Source: Alphaproteobacteria bacterium (GTDB lineage Bacteria; Pseudomonadota; Alphaproteobacteria; JABSOH01; JABAAW01). Taken from it: a stretch of DNA of 12,447 nt. A program made the translations under genes and the position numbers. Shown here piece by piece: positions 1 through 6,702 of the stretch (positions are counted from its first letter, which is position 1; every line of letters begins with the position of its first letter). The notes beneath the pieces are model-generated. The model worked only from the letters and a program-made list of their open reading frames with translations. It was not told the DNA's origin and made no database searches. The stretch is taken from positions 1 to 12,447 of the forward strand of contig JABAAD010000012.1 of NCBI GenBank assembly GCA_014238935.1, in the 5' to 3' direction.

Positions 1-1
1 C

Positions 2-112
2 GAGCACAACCGTGTTGCGCTCGGCGAGGTCGTGCGGATTCGTGAGTGTCGTCCCTTGTCGAAACGCAAACATTGGGAAGTCCTCGACGAGAGGGGAGGA
101 TCGATCTCGTGA
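2..112 (+). CDS. rpsQ: 30S ribosomal protein S17, 3' end (partial)
   Basis: This is the C-terminal 36 residues of S17, a primary 16S rRNA-binding protein of the small subunit; the gene begins upstream of the window. The visible peptide carries the S17 C-terminal pattern, with [15 protein letters not shown] followed by a short acidic end. The TGA stop at 110-112 overlaps the GTG start of rplN, so the two are probably translationally coupled. The order rpsQ then rplN is the classic S10-operon/spc-operon junction, which supports the identification. Only the very end is visible, so length and start cannot be judged. Confidence 0.93.
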   Translation, partial: EHNRVALGEVVRIRECRPLSKRKHWEVLDERGGSIS

Positions 113-477
113 TTCAAATGCAAAGCCACTTGAGCGTCGCGGACAACTCCGGTGCAAAGCGGGTTCAATGCATCAAGGTGCTGGGAGGCTCGAAGCGTCG
201 AACGGCGAGCGTCGGCGATGTGATCGTGGTGGCGGTCAAGGACGCCTTGCCGCGCGCGCGCGTGAAGAAGGGCGACATCATGCGTGCGGTGATCGTGCGC
301 ACCGCCTATCCTGTCCAGCGTCGCGACGGATCTGCGATTCGCTTCGACCGCAATGCTGCTGTCTTGGTGAGCAAAACGGGCGAGCCCATCGGCACGCGCA
401 TCTTCGGCCCTGTCGTGCGCGAGTTGCGCGCGAAACGCTATATGAAGATCGTTTCGCTTGCTCCAGAGGTCATCTAA
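109..477 (+). CDS. rplN: 50S ribosomal protein L14
   Basis: L14 is a 23S rRNA-binding protein at the subunit interface of the 50S particle. The 122-residue product matches the usual family length. It starts [19 protein letters not shown], carries [11 protein letters not shown] near residues 21-31, has the signature region around residues 60-85 ([15 protein letters not shown]), and ends with the typical [12 protein letters not shown] chose the GTG at 109 because it gives the conserved MIQ N-terminus, overlaps the rpsQ stop as GTGA, and lies about 9 bases after a strong GGAGGA site at 95-100. The frame stays open upstream to 46, but that would add residues foreign to L14. It is the first gene of the spc operon. 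Confidence 0.97.
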   Translation: MIQMQSHLSVADNSGAKRVQCIKVLGGSKRRTASVGDVIVVAVKDALPRARVKKGDIMRAVIVRTAYPVQRRDGSAIRFDRNAAVLVSKTGEPIGTRIFGPVVRELRAKRYMKIVSLAPEVI

Positions 478-498
478 GGTTTATCCAGAGGATTGTTG

Positions 499-825
499 AT
501 GGCTTCCAAGATTCGCAAAGGAGACAAAGTGTTCGTTCGCTCAGGACGCAACAAGGGTGCGCAGGGCGAGGTGCTAAAAGTCTTTCCCGAACGTGCGCGC
601 GCGATCGTCTCCGGGGTCAATCGCGTGAAACGCCACACGAAGGCGACTCGCGAGACGGACGGCGGCATCATCGAGAAAGAACTGCCCGTTCCGCTCGGCA
701 TTCTGATGACGCTCGATCCGAAGGACGGCAAACCTGTCCGCGTAGGATTTCGCGTCGAGGAAGGCAAGAAAGTCCGCTACGCCAAACGCTCGGGACAAAC
801 CCTTGCCGAGCCCAAACACAGCTGA
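499..825 (+). CDS. rplX: 50S ribosomal protein L24
   Basis: L24 is an early assembly-initiator protein of the large subunit that binds 23S rRNA. The 108-residue product has the N-terminal KOW motif at about residues 5-31 ([20 protein letters not shown]), then the conserved [12 protein letters not shown] and a C-terminal [18 protein letters not shown]. The length is close to the family norm. Three possible starts are stacked here (TTG 493, TTG 496, ATG 499). ATG 499 gives the family-like MASKIRKGD and follows an AGAGGA site at 487-492. It lies 21 bases after rplN and 5 bases before rplE. Confidence 0.96.
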   Translation: MASKIRKGDKVFVRSGRNKGAQGEVLKVFPERARAIVSGVNRVKRHTKATRETDGGIIEKELPVPLGILMTLDPKDGKPVRVGFRVEEGKKVRYAKRSGQTLAEPKHS

Positions 826-830
826 GAATT

Positions 831-1427
831 ATGTCCGAAACATCTTCCCCCTCCCCCTCCGCCTCCCCCTCGCTCGCCCTGCCGCGCCTGCGGTGTCACT
901 ACGACGAGGTGTTGCGTCCGCAGCTCAAGGAAAAGTTTGCCTATCGCAACATCATGGAAGTGCCGCGTCTGCTCAAGGTGTGCCTGAACATGGGCATCGG
1001 AGAGGCGACGGCAGACAGAAAAAACTTGGAACAAGCCATCGCCGATCTCACCCTGATCGCAGGACAACGCCCTGCCATCACGCGCGCGCGCAACGCGATC
1101 GCAGGGTTCAAGCTGCGAAAAGGACAAGGAATCGGGTGTCGCGTCACGCTACGCAGAGCGCGCATGTACGAGTTTGTCGATCGTCTGACGACGATCGCCC
1201 TACCGCGCGTCAAGGACTTCCGCGGGCTCTCGCGCAAATCTTTCGACTCGAAAGGCAACTACGCGCTCGGCATCCACGAGCAGATCGTCTTTCCCGAAAT
1301 CAACTACGACAAGATCGACAAGATTCGCGGGCTCGATATCGTCGTCTGCACGACGGCTACGACCGCCACCGAAGCTTTGGCTTTGCTGGAGGGTTTCAAC
1401 TTTCCTTTTGTCGCAAAACGCTCGTGA
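831..1427 (+). CDS. rplE: 50S ribosomal protein L5, with Ser/Pro-rich N-terminal extension
   Basis: L5 binds 5S rRNA and forms part of the central protuberance of the 50S subunit. The 198-residue product is longer than the usual figure of about 180. The conserved core starts near residue 17 and includes [15 protein letters not shown] (45-59), [20 protein letters not shown] (78-97), [11 protein letters not shown] (123-133) and [10 protein letters not shown] (154-163). Before it lies a low-complexity run of alternating Ser and Pro (residues 5-14) encoded by a C-rich tract. ATG 831 is the only reasonable start: the open frame continues upstream to 12, but that part overlaps rplN and rplX and has no L5 similarity. 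Only a weak GAG lies in Shine-Dalgarno position, so reinitiation after rplX, whose stop is 5 bases upstream, is likely. Confidence 0.96.
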   Translation: MSETSSPSPSASPSLALPRLRCHYDEVLRPQLKEKFAYRNIMEVPRLLKVCLNMGIGEATADRKNLEQAIADLTLIAGQRPAITRARNAIAGFKLRKGQGIGCRVTLRRARMYEFVDRLTTIALPRVKDFRGLSRKSFDSKGNYALGIHEQIVFPEINYDKIDKIRGLDIVVCTTATTATEALALLEGFNFPFVAKRS

Positions 1428-1448
1428 AACGCGCGTCTTTTGCTGCAA

Positions 1449-1466
1449 GATTTGCTAGATTTGCTA
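1449..1466 (+). repeat. Tandem duplicated 9-mer ahead of rpsN
   Basis: The sequence GATTTGCTA occurs twice in direct succession (1449-1457 and 1458-1466) in the 64-base gap between rplE and rpsN, the widest gap inside the ribosomal cluster. It is followed by TAGAAT (1465-1470), which resembles a -10 hexamer, and by a perfect AGGAGG at 1476-1481, ten bases before the rpsN ATG. The repeat is certain; any regulatory role is a guess. Confidence 0.7.
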
Positions 1467-1491
1467 GAATAGACTAGGAGGTTTTTTCGCT

Positions 1492-1797
1492 ATGGCACGA
1501 AAAGGAACGATAGAACGCAACAAGGCGGTAGAACGCAAAATCGCGGCGTTCGCAGCCCAGCGTACCAAGTTGCGCGCGAAGATCCGCGACAAAACCCTCG
1601 CCCCCGACGAGAGGTTCGAGGCGCAAGTGCGTCTCGCCGCCTTGCCGCGCAACTCCAGCAAGACGCGTTATTGCAACCGCTGTTTGGCGACGGGACGCGT
1701 GCGCGCCTACTATCGTCGTTTTCAAGCCTCAAGAATCATTTTGCGCGAGCTCGCATCCAGAGGCATGCTGCCCGGCGTGACGAAGGCGAGCTGGTAG
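1492..1797 (+). CDS. rpsN: 30S ribosomal protein S14 (long form)
   Basis: S14 is a late-assembling protein of the 30S head that contacts 16S rRNA. The 101-residue length is that of the long, zinc-independent form found in most proteobacteria. Visible hallmarks are [14 protein letters not shown] at the N-terminus, [10 protein letters not shown] (51-60), [10 protein letters not shown] (69-78) and the closing [15 protein letters not shown]. At residues 61-64 the sequence reads CNRC, giving a CxxC pair where relatives usually read RNRC; the second CxxC of the short zinc-binding form is absent (ASRII instead). The start has a perfect AGGAGG ten bases upstream, the strongest ribosome binding site in the cluster. 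Confidence 0.97.
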   Translation: MARKGTIERNKAVERKIAAFAAQRTKLRAKIRDKTLAPDERFEAQVRLAALPRNSSKTRYCNRCLATGRVRAYYRRFQASRIILRELASRGMLPGVTKASW

Positions 1798-1813
1798 GAT
1801 AGGGAGACTTCTT

Positions 1814-2206
1814 ATGTCGATGACCGATCCGATAGGCGACCTTTTGACGCGTATTCGCAACGCGCAAGTCGCGGGCAAGGCGCAGGTGAGCGCGCCCGCC
1901 TCGCGCCTGAAGAGCGCGCTGTTGGAGGTGTGCAAACGCGAGGGCTACATCGAGAACTATCGCATTCTACAGGAGGACAAGCCCGTCTTGGAGATCACCT
2001 TGAAGTATGCAGAGAGCATTCCTGCGATCAGCGAGATTCGCCGCGTCTCGAAACCGGGACGGCGCGTCTATGCCAAGGCGAACGCGATCCCGCGCTTTTA
2101 CAACAACCTCGGCATAGCGATTCTGTCTACGGCGCAGGGGTTGTTGTCGGACGCAGAAGCGCGGCGCAAGAATATCGGCGGCGAAGTCTTGTGTCAAATT
2201 TTCTAG
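1814..2206 (+). CDS. rpsH: 30S ribosomal protein S8
   Basis: S8 is a primary binder of the central domain of 16S rRNA; in E. coli it is also the translational repressor of the spc operon. The 130-residue product is full length. It shows DPIGDLLTRIRNA (5-17), KREGYIENYR (41-50), RRVSKPGRRVY (76-86) and IAILSTAQGLLSD (101-113), ending GGEVLCQIF. ATG 1814 follows an AGGGAGA site at 1801-1807; a second in-frame ATG at 1820 would remove only two residues. It lies 16 bases after rpsN. Confidence 0.97.
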   Translation: MSMTDPIGDLLTRIRNAQVAGKAQVSAPASRLKSALLEVCKREGYIENYRILQEDKPVLEITLKYAESIPAISEIRRVSKPGRRVYAKANAIPRFYNNLGIAILSTAQGLLSDAEARRKNIGGEVLCQIF

Positions 2207-2220
2207 CGGAGAGGGGTGGC

Positions 2221-2766
2221 ATGTCGCGCATCGGAAAGAAAGTCGTTCCCGTGCCGCAAGGCGTCGAAGTGGCGTTGCACGACTCCGTGCTGACGGCGAA
2301 AGGCAAACGAGGCAGCCTTTCCGTCGCTCTCTCGCCGTTGCTGGAAACCCGCCGCGACGAGCAAGGTATCCGCGTCGCGCCGAAGAAGCACAGCGCAAGC
2401 GAGGCGAAGCGATGCCGCGAAATGTGGGGCACCGTTAGACAGAACATCGAACAAGCCGTCGTGGGAGTTTCGGAAGGGTTTAAAAAACAGCTCTCCTTCG
2501 AGGGCGTGGGCTATCGAGCGCAGGTGGAAGGAAAAACCTTGAAACTTTCGTTGGGCTACAGCCACGACATTCTCTTTCCGATCCCTGAGGGCTTGTCGAT
2601 CCAGGTAGGCGCAGAGCGCACGATCACAGTCGAGGGGCACGACAAACAACGCGTCGGAGAGGTGGCATCGCGCATCCGTGCGTTGCGTCCCGTCGAACCC
2701 TACAAAGGAAAGGGCGTGCGCTACAGCGGCGCGTTCGTCTATCGCAAGGAAGGGAAGAAGAAATGA
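2221..2766 (+). CDS. rplF: 50S ribosomal protein L6
   Basis: L6 binds 23S rRNA near the base of the L7/L12 stalk, close to the elongation-factor site. The 181-residue product is close to the family length of about 177. It begins MSRIGKKVVPVPQGVEV, carries the two-repeat L6 fold with FEGVGYRA (93-100) in the second half, and ends with the family signature PYKGKGVRY (160-168) and a basic tail. The ATG follows a GGAGAGGGG site (2208-2216). The stop TGA overlaps the start of rplR as ATGA (2763-2766), implying translational coupling. Confidence 0.97.
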   Translation: MSRIGKKVVPVPQGVEVALHDSVLTAKGKRGSLSVALSPLLETRRDEQGIRVAPKKHSASEAKRCREMWGTVRQNIEQAVVGVSEGFKKQLSFEGVGYRAQVEGKTLKLSLGYSHDILFPIPEGLSIQVGAERTITVEGHDKQRVGEVASRIRALRPVEPYKGKGVRYSGAFVYRKEGKKK

Positions 2767-3143
2767 ACCGCGCTCGACAGGCTTTCGTGCGCAGGCAGCA
2801 ACGCAAACGGCATCGTCTTCGCGCCGTTTGCGCGGAAGATCGTTTTCGCCTTTCGGTCTTTCGTTCGCATCGCCAAATCTACGCGCACATCGTCGACGAT
2901 CGTCTGCACGGGACGCTTGTTTCTGCGACGAGCTTGGAAAAAAAGATTGGCGGAATGAAGGAAGAAAAAAAGACAACGAAGGGAGGCGGTTGTGATGTCG
3001 CGCGTCTTGTCGGCGAGGCACTCGCCGAGCGAGCCTTGAAGCTCAAGATCGAACGGGTCGCCTTCGATTGCGGCGGCTACCAGTACCACGGCAGAGTGCG
3101 TGCGCTGGCAGAAGGTGCACGCGCGAAAGGACTTCTCTTCTAG
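2763..3143 (+). CDS. rplR: 50S ribosomal protein L18
   Basis: L18 binds 5S rRNA together with L5 and anchors it in the central protuberance. The 126-residue product has a basic N-terminus, RLSVFRSHRQIYAHIVDD (29-46), VGEALAERA (83-91) and the signature FDCGGYQYHGRVRALAEGAR (101-120). Two mild oddities are a Lys-rich loop at about residues 60-74, a few residues longer than in many relatives, and Cys103 where the family usually has Arg (FDRGGY). The start overlaps the rplF stop by four bases and is preceded by a purine-rich AAGGAAGGGAAG stretch. Confidence 0.96.
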   Translation: MNRARQAFVRRQQRKRHRLRAVCAEDRFRLSVFRSHRQIYAHIVDDRLHGTLVSATSLEKKIGGMKEEKKTTKGGGCDVARLVGEALAERALKLKIERVAFDCGGYQYHGRVRALAEGARAKGLLF

Positions 3144-3158
3144 AAAGGAACAAGAACA

Positions 3159-3785
3159 ATGAGCTACAACAAAGAAAACAAGGGCAAGGGGGAAGAGAAC
3201 GACCTGATCGAAAAGCTCGTTTCGATCAATCGCGTTGCAAAGGTTGTCAAGGGAGGGCGACGTTTCGGCTTTGCCGCGCTGGTCGTCGTCGGCGACGGAC
3301 AGGGGCGCGTGGGTATTGGTTCGAACAAGGCGCGCGAGGTGCCTGAGGCGATTCGCAAAGCTTCGGCGCACGCGCGCAAAAAGCTGTTGCGTATTCCTCT
3401 GCGCGAGGGACGCACTTTGCATCACGACATCTTGGGAAAATTCGGCAGGGGGTGCGTGCTGATGCGAAGCGCGCCGCCTGGCACAGGAATCATCGCCGGC
3501 GGACCTGTACGCGCTGTCTTCGAGGCTTTGGGGGTCTCGGATGTCGTCGCCAAGTCGATCGGCTCTTCGAACCCGCACAACATGATCAAGGCGGCGCTCG
3601 ACGGACTGTCGCGTTCCTCCTCGCCGCGGCGAATCGCACAACGGCGCGGAAAAAAGATTTCGGATATCGTGCGCGACAGAAACCTCGTACAAAGCAAGGC
3701 GAGCACTGTCGACGAAGTGGAAGAGGCGGAGGGAGTCAATCCAAAACCTCTAGAAGAATCGGTCGAAAGGCAGGAGGAAAACTGA
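3159..3785 (+). CDS. rpsE: 30S ribosomal protein S5, with acidic C-terminal tail
   Basis: S5 shapes the decoding region and mRNA entry of the 30S subunit and contains the loop where spectinomycin-resistance mutations occur. The 208-residue product has the S5 N-terminal domain starting near residue 16, with [20 protein letters not shown] (26-45) containing the spectinomycin loop, then [14 protein letters not shown] contacts at 56-65, [18 protein letters not shown] (108-125) and [12 protein letters not shown] (134-145). After about residue 174 comes a Glu-rich tail of some 34 residues with no S5 counterpart known to me. ATG 3159 follows an AAGGA site (3145-3149). The stop overlaps the rpmD start by one base (TGATG). 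Confidence 0.97.
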   Translation: MSYNKENKGKGEENDLIEKLVSINRVAKVVKGGRRFGFAALVVVGDGQGRVGIGSNKAREVPEAIRKASAHARKKLLRIPLREGRTLHHDILGKFGRGCVLMRSAPPGTGIIAGGPVRAVFEALGVSDVVAKSIGSSNPHNMIKAALDGLSRSSSPRRIAQRRGKKISDIVRDRNLVQSKASTVDEVEEAEGVNPKPLEESVERQEEN

Positions 3786-3991
3786 TGACGCAGAAGAACG
3801 ATTCGAAAGAACCTCGCTCTGTGTTGCGCGTGAAACGCGTGCGTAGCGCTATTCGCCGTCCTGAGCGCCAAAAGGCGACCTTGCAAGCCCTGGGGCTGGA
3901 GCGCATGAATCGCGTGCGCGAGCTACCCGACACGCCTTCGGTGCGTGGCATGATCGCCAAGGTTGCTCATTTGGTGGAGACACAGGAGTAG
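3785..3991 (+). CDS. rpmD: 50S ribosomal protein L30
   Basis: L30 is a small 23S rRNA-binding protein of the large subunit. The 68-residue product is full length and shows [20 protein letters not shown] (16-35), [20 protein letters not shown] (36-55) and the terminal [10 protein letters not shown], matching the family almost throughout. The ATG at 3785 shares one base with the rpsE stop and follows a perfect AGGAGG at 3772-3777, seven bases upstream, which fixes the start. The frame is open far upstream inside rpsE, but this is chance. Confidence 0.96.
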   Translation: MTQKNDSKEPRSVLRVKRVRSAIRRPERQKATLQALGLERMNRVRELPDTPSVRGMIAKVAHLVETQE

Positions 3992-3997
3992 AGTCTC

Positions 3998-4651
3998 GTG
4001 AAGCTGAACGAACTTTCGGACAACAAAGGTGCGCGCCACGCCCGCAAACGTCGCGGTCGCGGTATTGGCTCGGGATTGGGCAAGACGGGCGGACGCGGTC
4101 ACAAGGGGCAGAAGTCGCGCTCGGGCGTTGCGCTGAAGGGTTTCGAGGGCGGACAAATGCCGATCTACCGCCGTGTGCCGAAACGAGGCTTCAACAATCC
4201 TTTTCGCAAAATTTGGAGCGTGGTGAACCTTGGCGCGCTGCAGCGTGCGATCGACGAGAAAAGGCTTGCCGCCGACGCGCCGATCACGCCAAGTATACTG
4301 CACGCAGCGGGATTGACGCGACGCGCCCTGCCCGTGCGCTTGCTTGGCAAGGGAACGCTCTCGACGAAGGTCGTCTTGGAGATCGCAGCGGCTTCTCCCG
4401 CTGCGCGCGCTGCCGTGGAGGCGCAAGGCGGCGAGGTGCGCTTGAAACCCTTCTCGCACAAAAAGCCCGCCCTAGAACAGACTCAAGAACCTAAGTCGAC
4501 GCATTGGCGCAAGACCAAGCGCACGGAAAACAAGCAGGACAAGAAGAACAGGCAGGACAAAAAAGCTGCTCGAACTTCTTCTTCTTTGCGCGTTTCTGCG
4601 TTGCCGCCCTCCCCCTCCGTTTCGGTAAAGCCCGAAGAGCCCGCCTCCTGA
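3998..4651 (+). CDS. rplO: 50S ribosomal protein L15, with long C-terminal tail
   Basis: L15 is a late-assembly 23S rRNA-binding protein. The product is 217 residues, against a usual 145-160. Residues 1 to about 151 are ordinary L15: [32 protein letters not shown] (32-43), [19 protein letters not shown] (49-67) and the C-terminal [20 protein letters not shown] (116-135). The remaining 66 residues are low complexity: first Lys/Gln/Asp-rich with a near-repeat (QDKKN then QDKKA, 180-190), then Ser/Pro-rich ([10 protein letters not shown]). The start is GTG 3998, eight bases after CAGGAG (3983-3988) overlapping the end of rpmD. No frameshift is visible: the tail is in frame and ends one base before secY. 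Confidence 0.95.
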   Translation: MKLNELSDNKGARHARKRRGRGIGSGLGKTGGRGHKGQKSRSGVALKGFEGGQMPIYRRVPKRGFNNPFRKIWSVVNLGALQRAIDEKRLAADAPITPSILHAAGLTRRALPVRLLGKGTLSTKVVLEIAAASPAARAAVEAQGGEVRLKPFSHKKPALEQTQEPKSTHWRKTKRTENKQDKKNRQDKKAARTSSSLRVSALPPSPSVSVKPEEPAS

Positions 4652-4652
4652 C

Positions 4653-5990
4653 ATGGCGAGCGTTGTCGACCAACGACGATTTGCAGAGCGCGCCTTTGCG
4701 AGTTTCGGACAGGCGACAGATTTGAAGAAACGTCTTTGGTTTACGCTGGGTGCGCTGATCGTCTATCGACTGGGAACTTATATTCCTTTGCCCGGGATCG
4801 ACCCTGTCGCCTTGAAAGAGTTGTTCGACCAGCAGCAGGGCGGTATTTTGGGCATGTTCAACATGTTCTCCGGCGGTGCTTTGAGTCGCATGACCGTTTT
4901 TGCGCTGAACATTCTGCCGTATATTTCCTCCTCGATCATCATGCAGCTGTTGGCAGCGTCCGTGCCTTCTTTGGAGCAGTTGAAGAAAGAAGGAGAGGCA
5001 GGGCGACGCAAAATCACGCAGTATACGCGCTACGGCACAGTCCTTTTGGCGGCGTTGCAGGGCTACGGCATTGCCGTCGGCTTGGAAAACAGCGGCGGCG
5101 TCGTCTTGGAGGCAGGTGTCTTTTTCCGCCTCTCGACGGTGGTGAGCATCGTCGGGGGAACGATGTTTCTCATGTGGCTGGGCGAGCAGATCACTCAACG
5201 GGGTGTCGGCAACGGTATTTCTCTGATCATCTTCTCGGGAATCGTTGCAAATTTGCCGATAGCCCTTGCGGGTACGCTGGAGCTGGGACGCACGGGAGCG
5301 CTGTCGACGGCGTTTCTTTTGCTGCTGGCGGTGATGATCATCGCCGTTATCGTCGTGATCGTTTTTGTCGAGCGGGCGCAGCGGCGTTTGGTCGTGCACT
5401 ATCCGAAACGCCAACGCGGCGCGCGTATGACGGGCGGCGAATCGACGCATCTTCCTTTGAAGCTGAACACCTCAGGCGTGATTCCGCCCATCTTTGCAAG
5501 TTCGATTCTGCTCATGCCCTTGACCTTTGCCAACCTCAACCTCGGCGACGAACAGGGCGGCGTCTTGTCGTTGCTCGCTGCGACCTTGGGACGCGGACAG
5601 CCCTTGTTCTTGTTTCTCTACAGCGCGTTGATTTTGTTCTTCGCCTTCTTCTACACGGCGATCGTCTTCAATCCACAGGACACGGCGGAGAACCTTCGCA
5701 AGCAGGGCGGCATTATTCAGGGCATCCGCCCTGGCGCGCACACGGCGGACTACTTGGACTTCGTTCTCACGCGTCTGACGGTGTTCGGCGGCTTGTACCT
5801 TGTTGCGGTCTCGTTGCTGCCTGAAATTCTGATCTCGCGTTTTGCGGTGCCCTTCTACTTCGGCGGCACGAGTCTCTTGATCGTCGTCTCCGTTACGATG
5901 GATACGGTCGCGCAGATCCAGGGGCATCTGATGTCCTACCGCTACGAGAGTCTGATGCGTCGATCGGGCTTCCACAAGTTGCGACGATGA
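4653..5990 (+). CDS. secY: Preprotein translocase subunit SecY
   Basis: SecY is the channel-forming subunit of the SecYEG translocon in the inner membrane, used by SecA-driven secretion and by ribosome-bound membrane-protein insertion. The 445 residues give the expected ten hydrophobic spans. The first is near 28-46 and is followed by the plug region GMFNMFSGGALSRM (67-80). The conserved cytosolic C4 loop runs from about 240 to 272 (RRLVVHYPKRQRG). The C5 loop carries GIRPG (357-361), whose Arg359 corresponds to the SecA-critical arginine of E. coli SecY. The C-terminus ends in basic residues after HLMSYRYESLM. The Shine-Dalgarno signal is poor, so translation is probably coupled to rplO, whose stop is one base upstream. 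The stop overlaps the adk start as ATGA. Confidence 0.98.
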   Translation: MASVVDQRRFAERAFASFGQATDLKKRLWFTLGALIVYRLGTYIPLPGIDPVALKELFDQQQGGILGMFNMFSGGALSRMTVFALNILPYISSSIIMQLLAASVPSLEQLKKEGEAGRRKITQYTRYGTVLLAALQGYGIAVGLENSGGVVLEAGVFFRLSTVVSIVGGTMFLMWLGEQITQRGVGNGISLIIFSGIVANLPIALAGTLELGRTGALSTAFLLLLAVMIIAVIVVIVFVERAQRRLVVHYPKRQRGARMTGGESTHLPLKLNTSGVIPPIFASSILLMPLTFANLNLGDEQGGVLSLLAATLGRGQPLFLFLYSALILFFAFFYTAIVFNPQDTAENLRKQGGIIQGIRPGAHTADYLDFVLTRLTVFGGLYLVAVSLLPEILISRFAVPFYFGGTSLLIVVSVTMDTVAQIQGHLMSYRYESLMRRSGFHKLRR

Positions 5991-6673
5991 ACCTTCTGCT
6001 GCTCGGAGCGCCAGGAGCGGGCAAGGGAACGCAAGCCGATCTTTTGCAAAAAAGGCACGGCTTGGCGTGGCTTTCTACAGGAAACATGTTGCGGGAGCTT
6101 TCGAGCCAAATGTCTCCTGACAAATCCCATATCGAGCGTCTGTGTGAGATCATGGCGGAAGGGCGTTTGATCCCGGATCAGCTGATGATCGATCTGCTGG
6201 CGGAAGAGTTGGAAAAGCCTCGCTACGAAAAGGGATTCATCTTGGACGGATTTCCGCGTACCGAGAAGCAAGTGTGGGGGCTCAACGACATGTTGTCAGA
6301 GAAAGGCAAGCAGCTGGATGCGGTCGTGCTGTTGACAGTCGATGAGAGTGCTGTTCTCGCTCGCATCGAAGGTCGTCGTTTTTGCCCCGAGTGCCGTACG
6401 GGCTATCACCTGACCACGCAACCGCCGAAGAAAGAGGGCGTTTGCGATGCGTGCGGCGCGGCGTTGATGCAACGCGACGACGACACGGCAGAAACCTTGA
6501 CGCGGCGACTGGAGGTGTTTCGCAAGCAAACAGAGCCCATCCTTCCTTATTACAGGGAGAAAGGGCTACTGACCGAGATAGCAGGTACGGGCAGCGTCAA
6601 GCAGGTGTGCGCAGAAATGGAAAAAATCGTCGCGTCCGTCAAAAATAAACTCAAAGATAAACGCCAAAGATAA
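5987..6673 (+). CDS. adk: Adenylate kinase (zinc-LID type)
   Basis: This cytosolic enzyme interconverts ATP + AMP and 2 ADP. The 228-residue protein is the long form with a full LID. It has a P-loop GAPGAGKGT (7-15), the AMP-site segment STGNMLRE (30-37), GFILDGFPRTEKQ (83-95) and the ARIEGRRFCPEC entry to the LID. Cys133, Cys136, Cys153 and Cys156 form the four-cysteine set that binds a structural metal, usually zinc, in this subtype. The NMP-binding segment after Arg36 is about three residues longer than the E. coli type. The start overlaps the secY stop (ATGA) and lacks a clear ribosome binding site, so coupling to secY is likely. It is the last gene of the operon here: a gene on the other strand follows. 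Confidence 0.97.
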   Translation: MNLLLLGAPGAGKGTQADLLQKRHGLAWLSTGNMLRELSSQMSPDKSHIERLCEIMAEGRLIPDQLMIDLLAEELEKPRYEKGFILDGFPRTEKQVWGLNDMLSEKGKQLDAVVLLTVDESAVLARIEGRRFCPECRTGYHLTTQPPKKEGVCDACGAALMQRDDDTAETLTRRLEVFRKQTEPILPYYREKGLLTEIAGTGSVKQVCAEMEKIVASVKNKLKDKRQR

Positions 6674-6687
6674 ACGATAGAGGTTAC

Positions 6688-6702
6688 AAAGCCTTCTGCT
6701 TT
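6688..6702. terminator. Weak candidate hairpin between convergent genes
   Basis: In the 28-base gap between the stop of adk and the stop of the convergent gene, AAAGC (6688-6692) and GCTTT (6698-6702) can form a five-base-pair stem with a five-base loop. There is no long U-run on either side, so it is at best a weak bidirectional terminator. It is listed because some transcription end is expected between these convergent genes and nothing stronger is present. Confidence 0.25.

Noticed and set aside
12..830. Open frame running from position 12 through rplN and rplX into rplE
   Set aside because: The upstream part lies in another frame across two certain ribosomal genes and has an arbitrary Arg/Ser-rich composition. 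L5 similarity begins only after ATG 831.
2739..3692. Minus-strand open frame opposite rplR and rpsE
   Set aside because: Antisense shadow of two well-supported ribosomal genes, with no recognisable domain.
4491..5450. Minus-strand open frame opposite rplO and secY
   Set aside because: Antisense shadow with Arg/His/Gln/Asp-rich low-complexity content and no recognisable domain; secY on the plus strand is certain.
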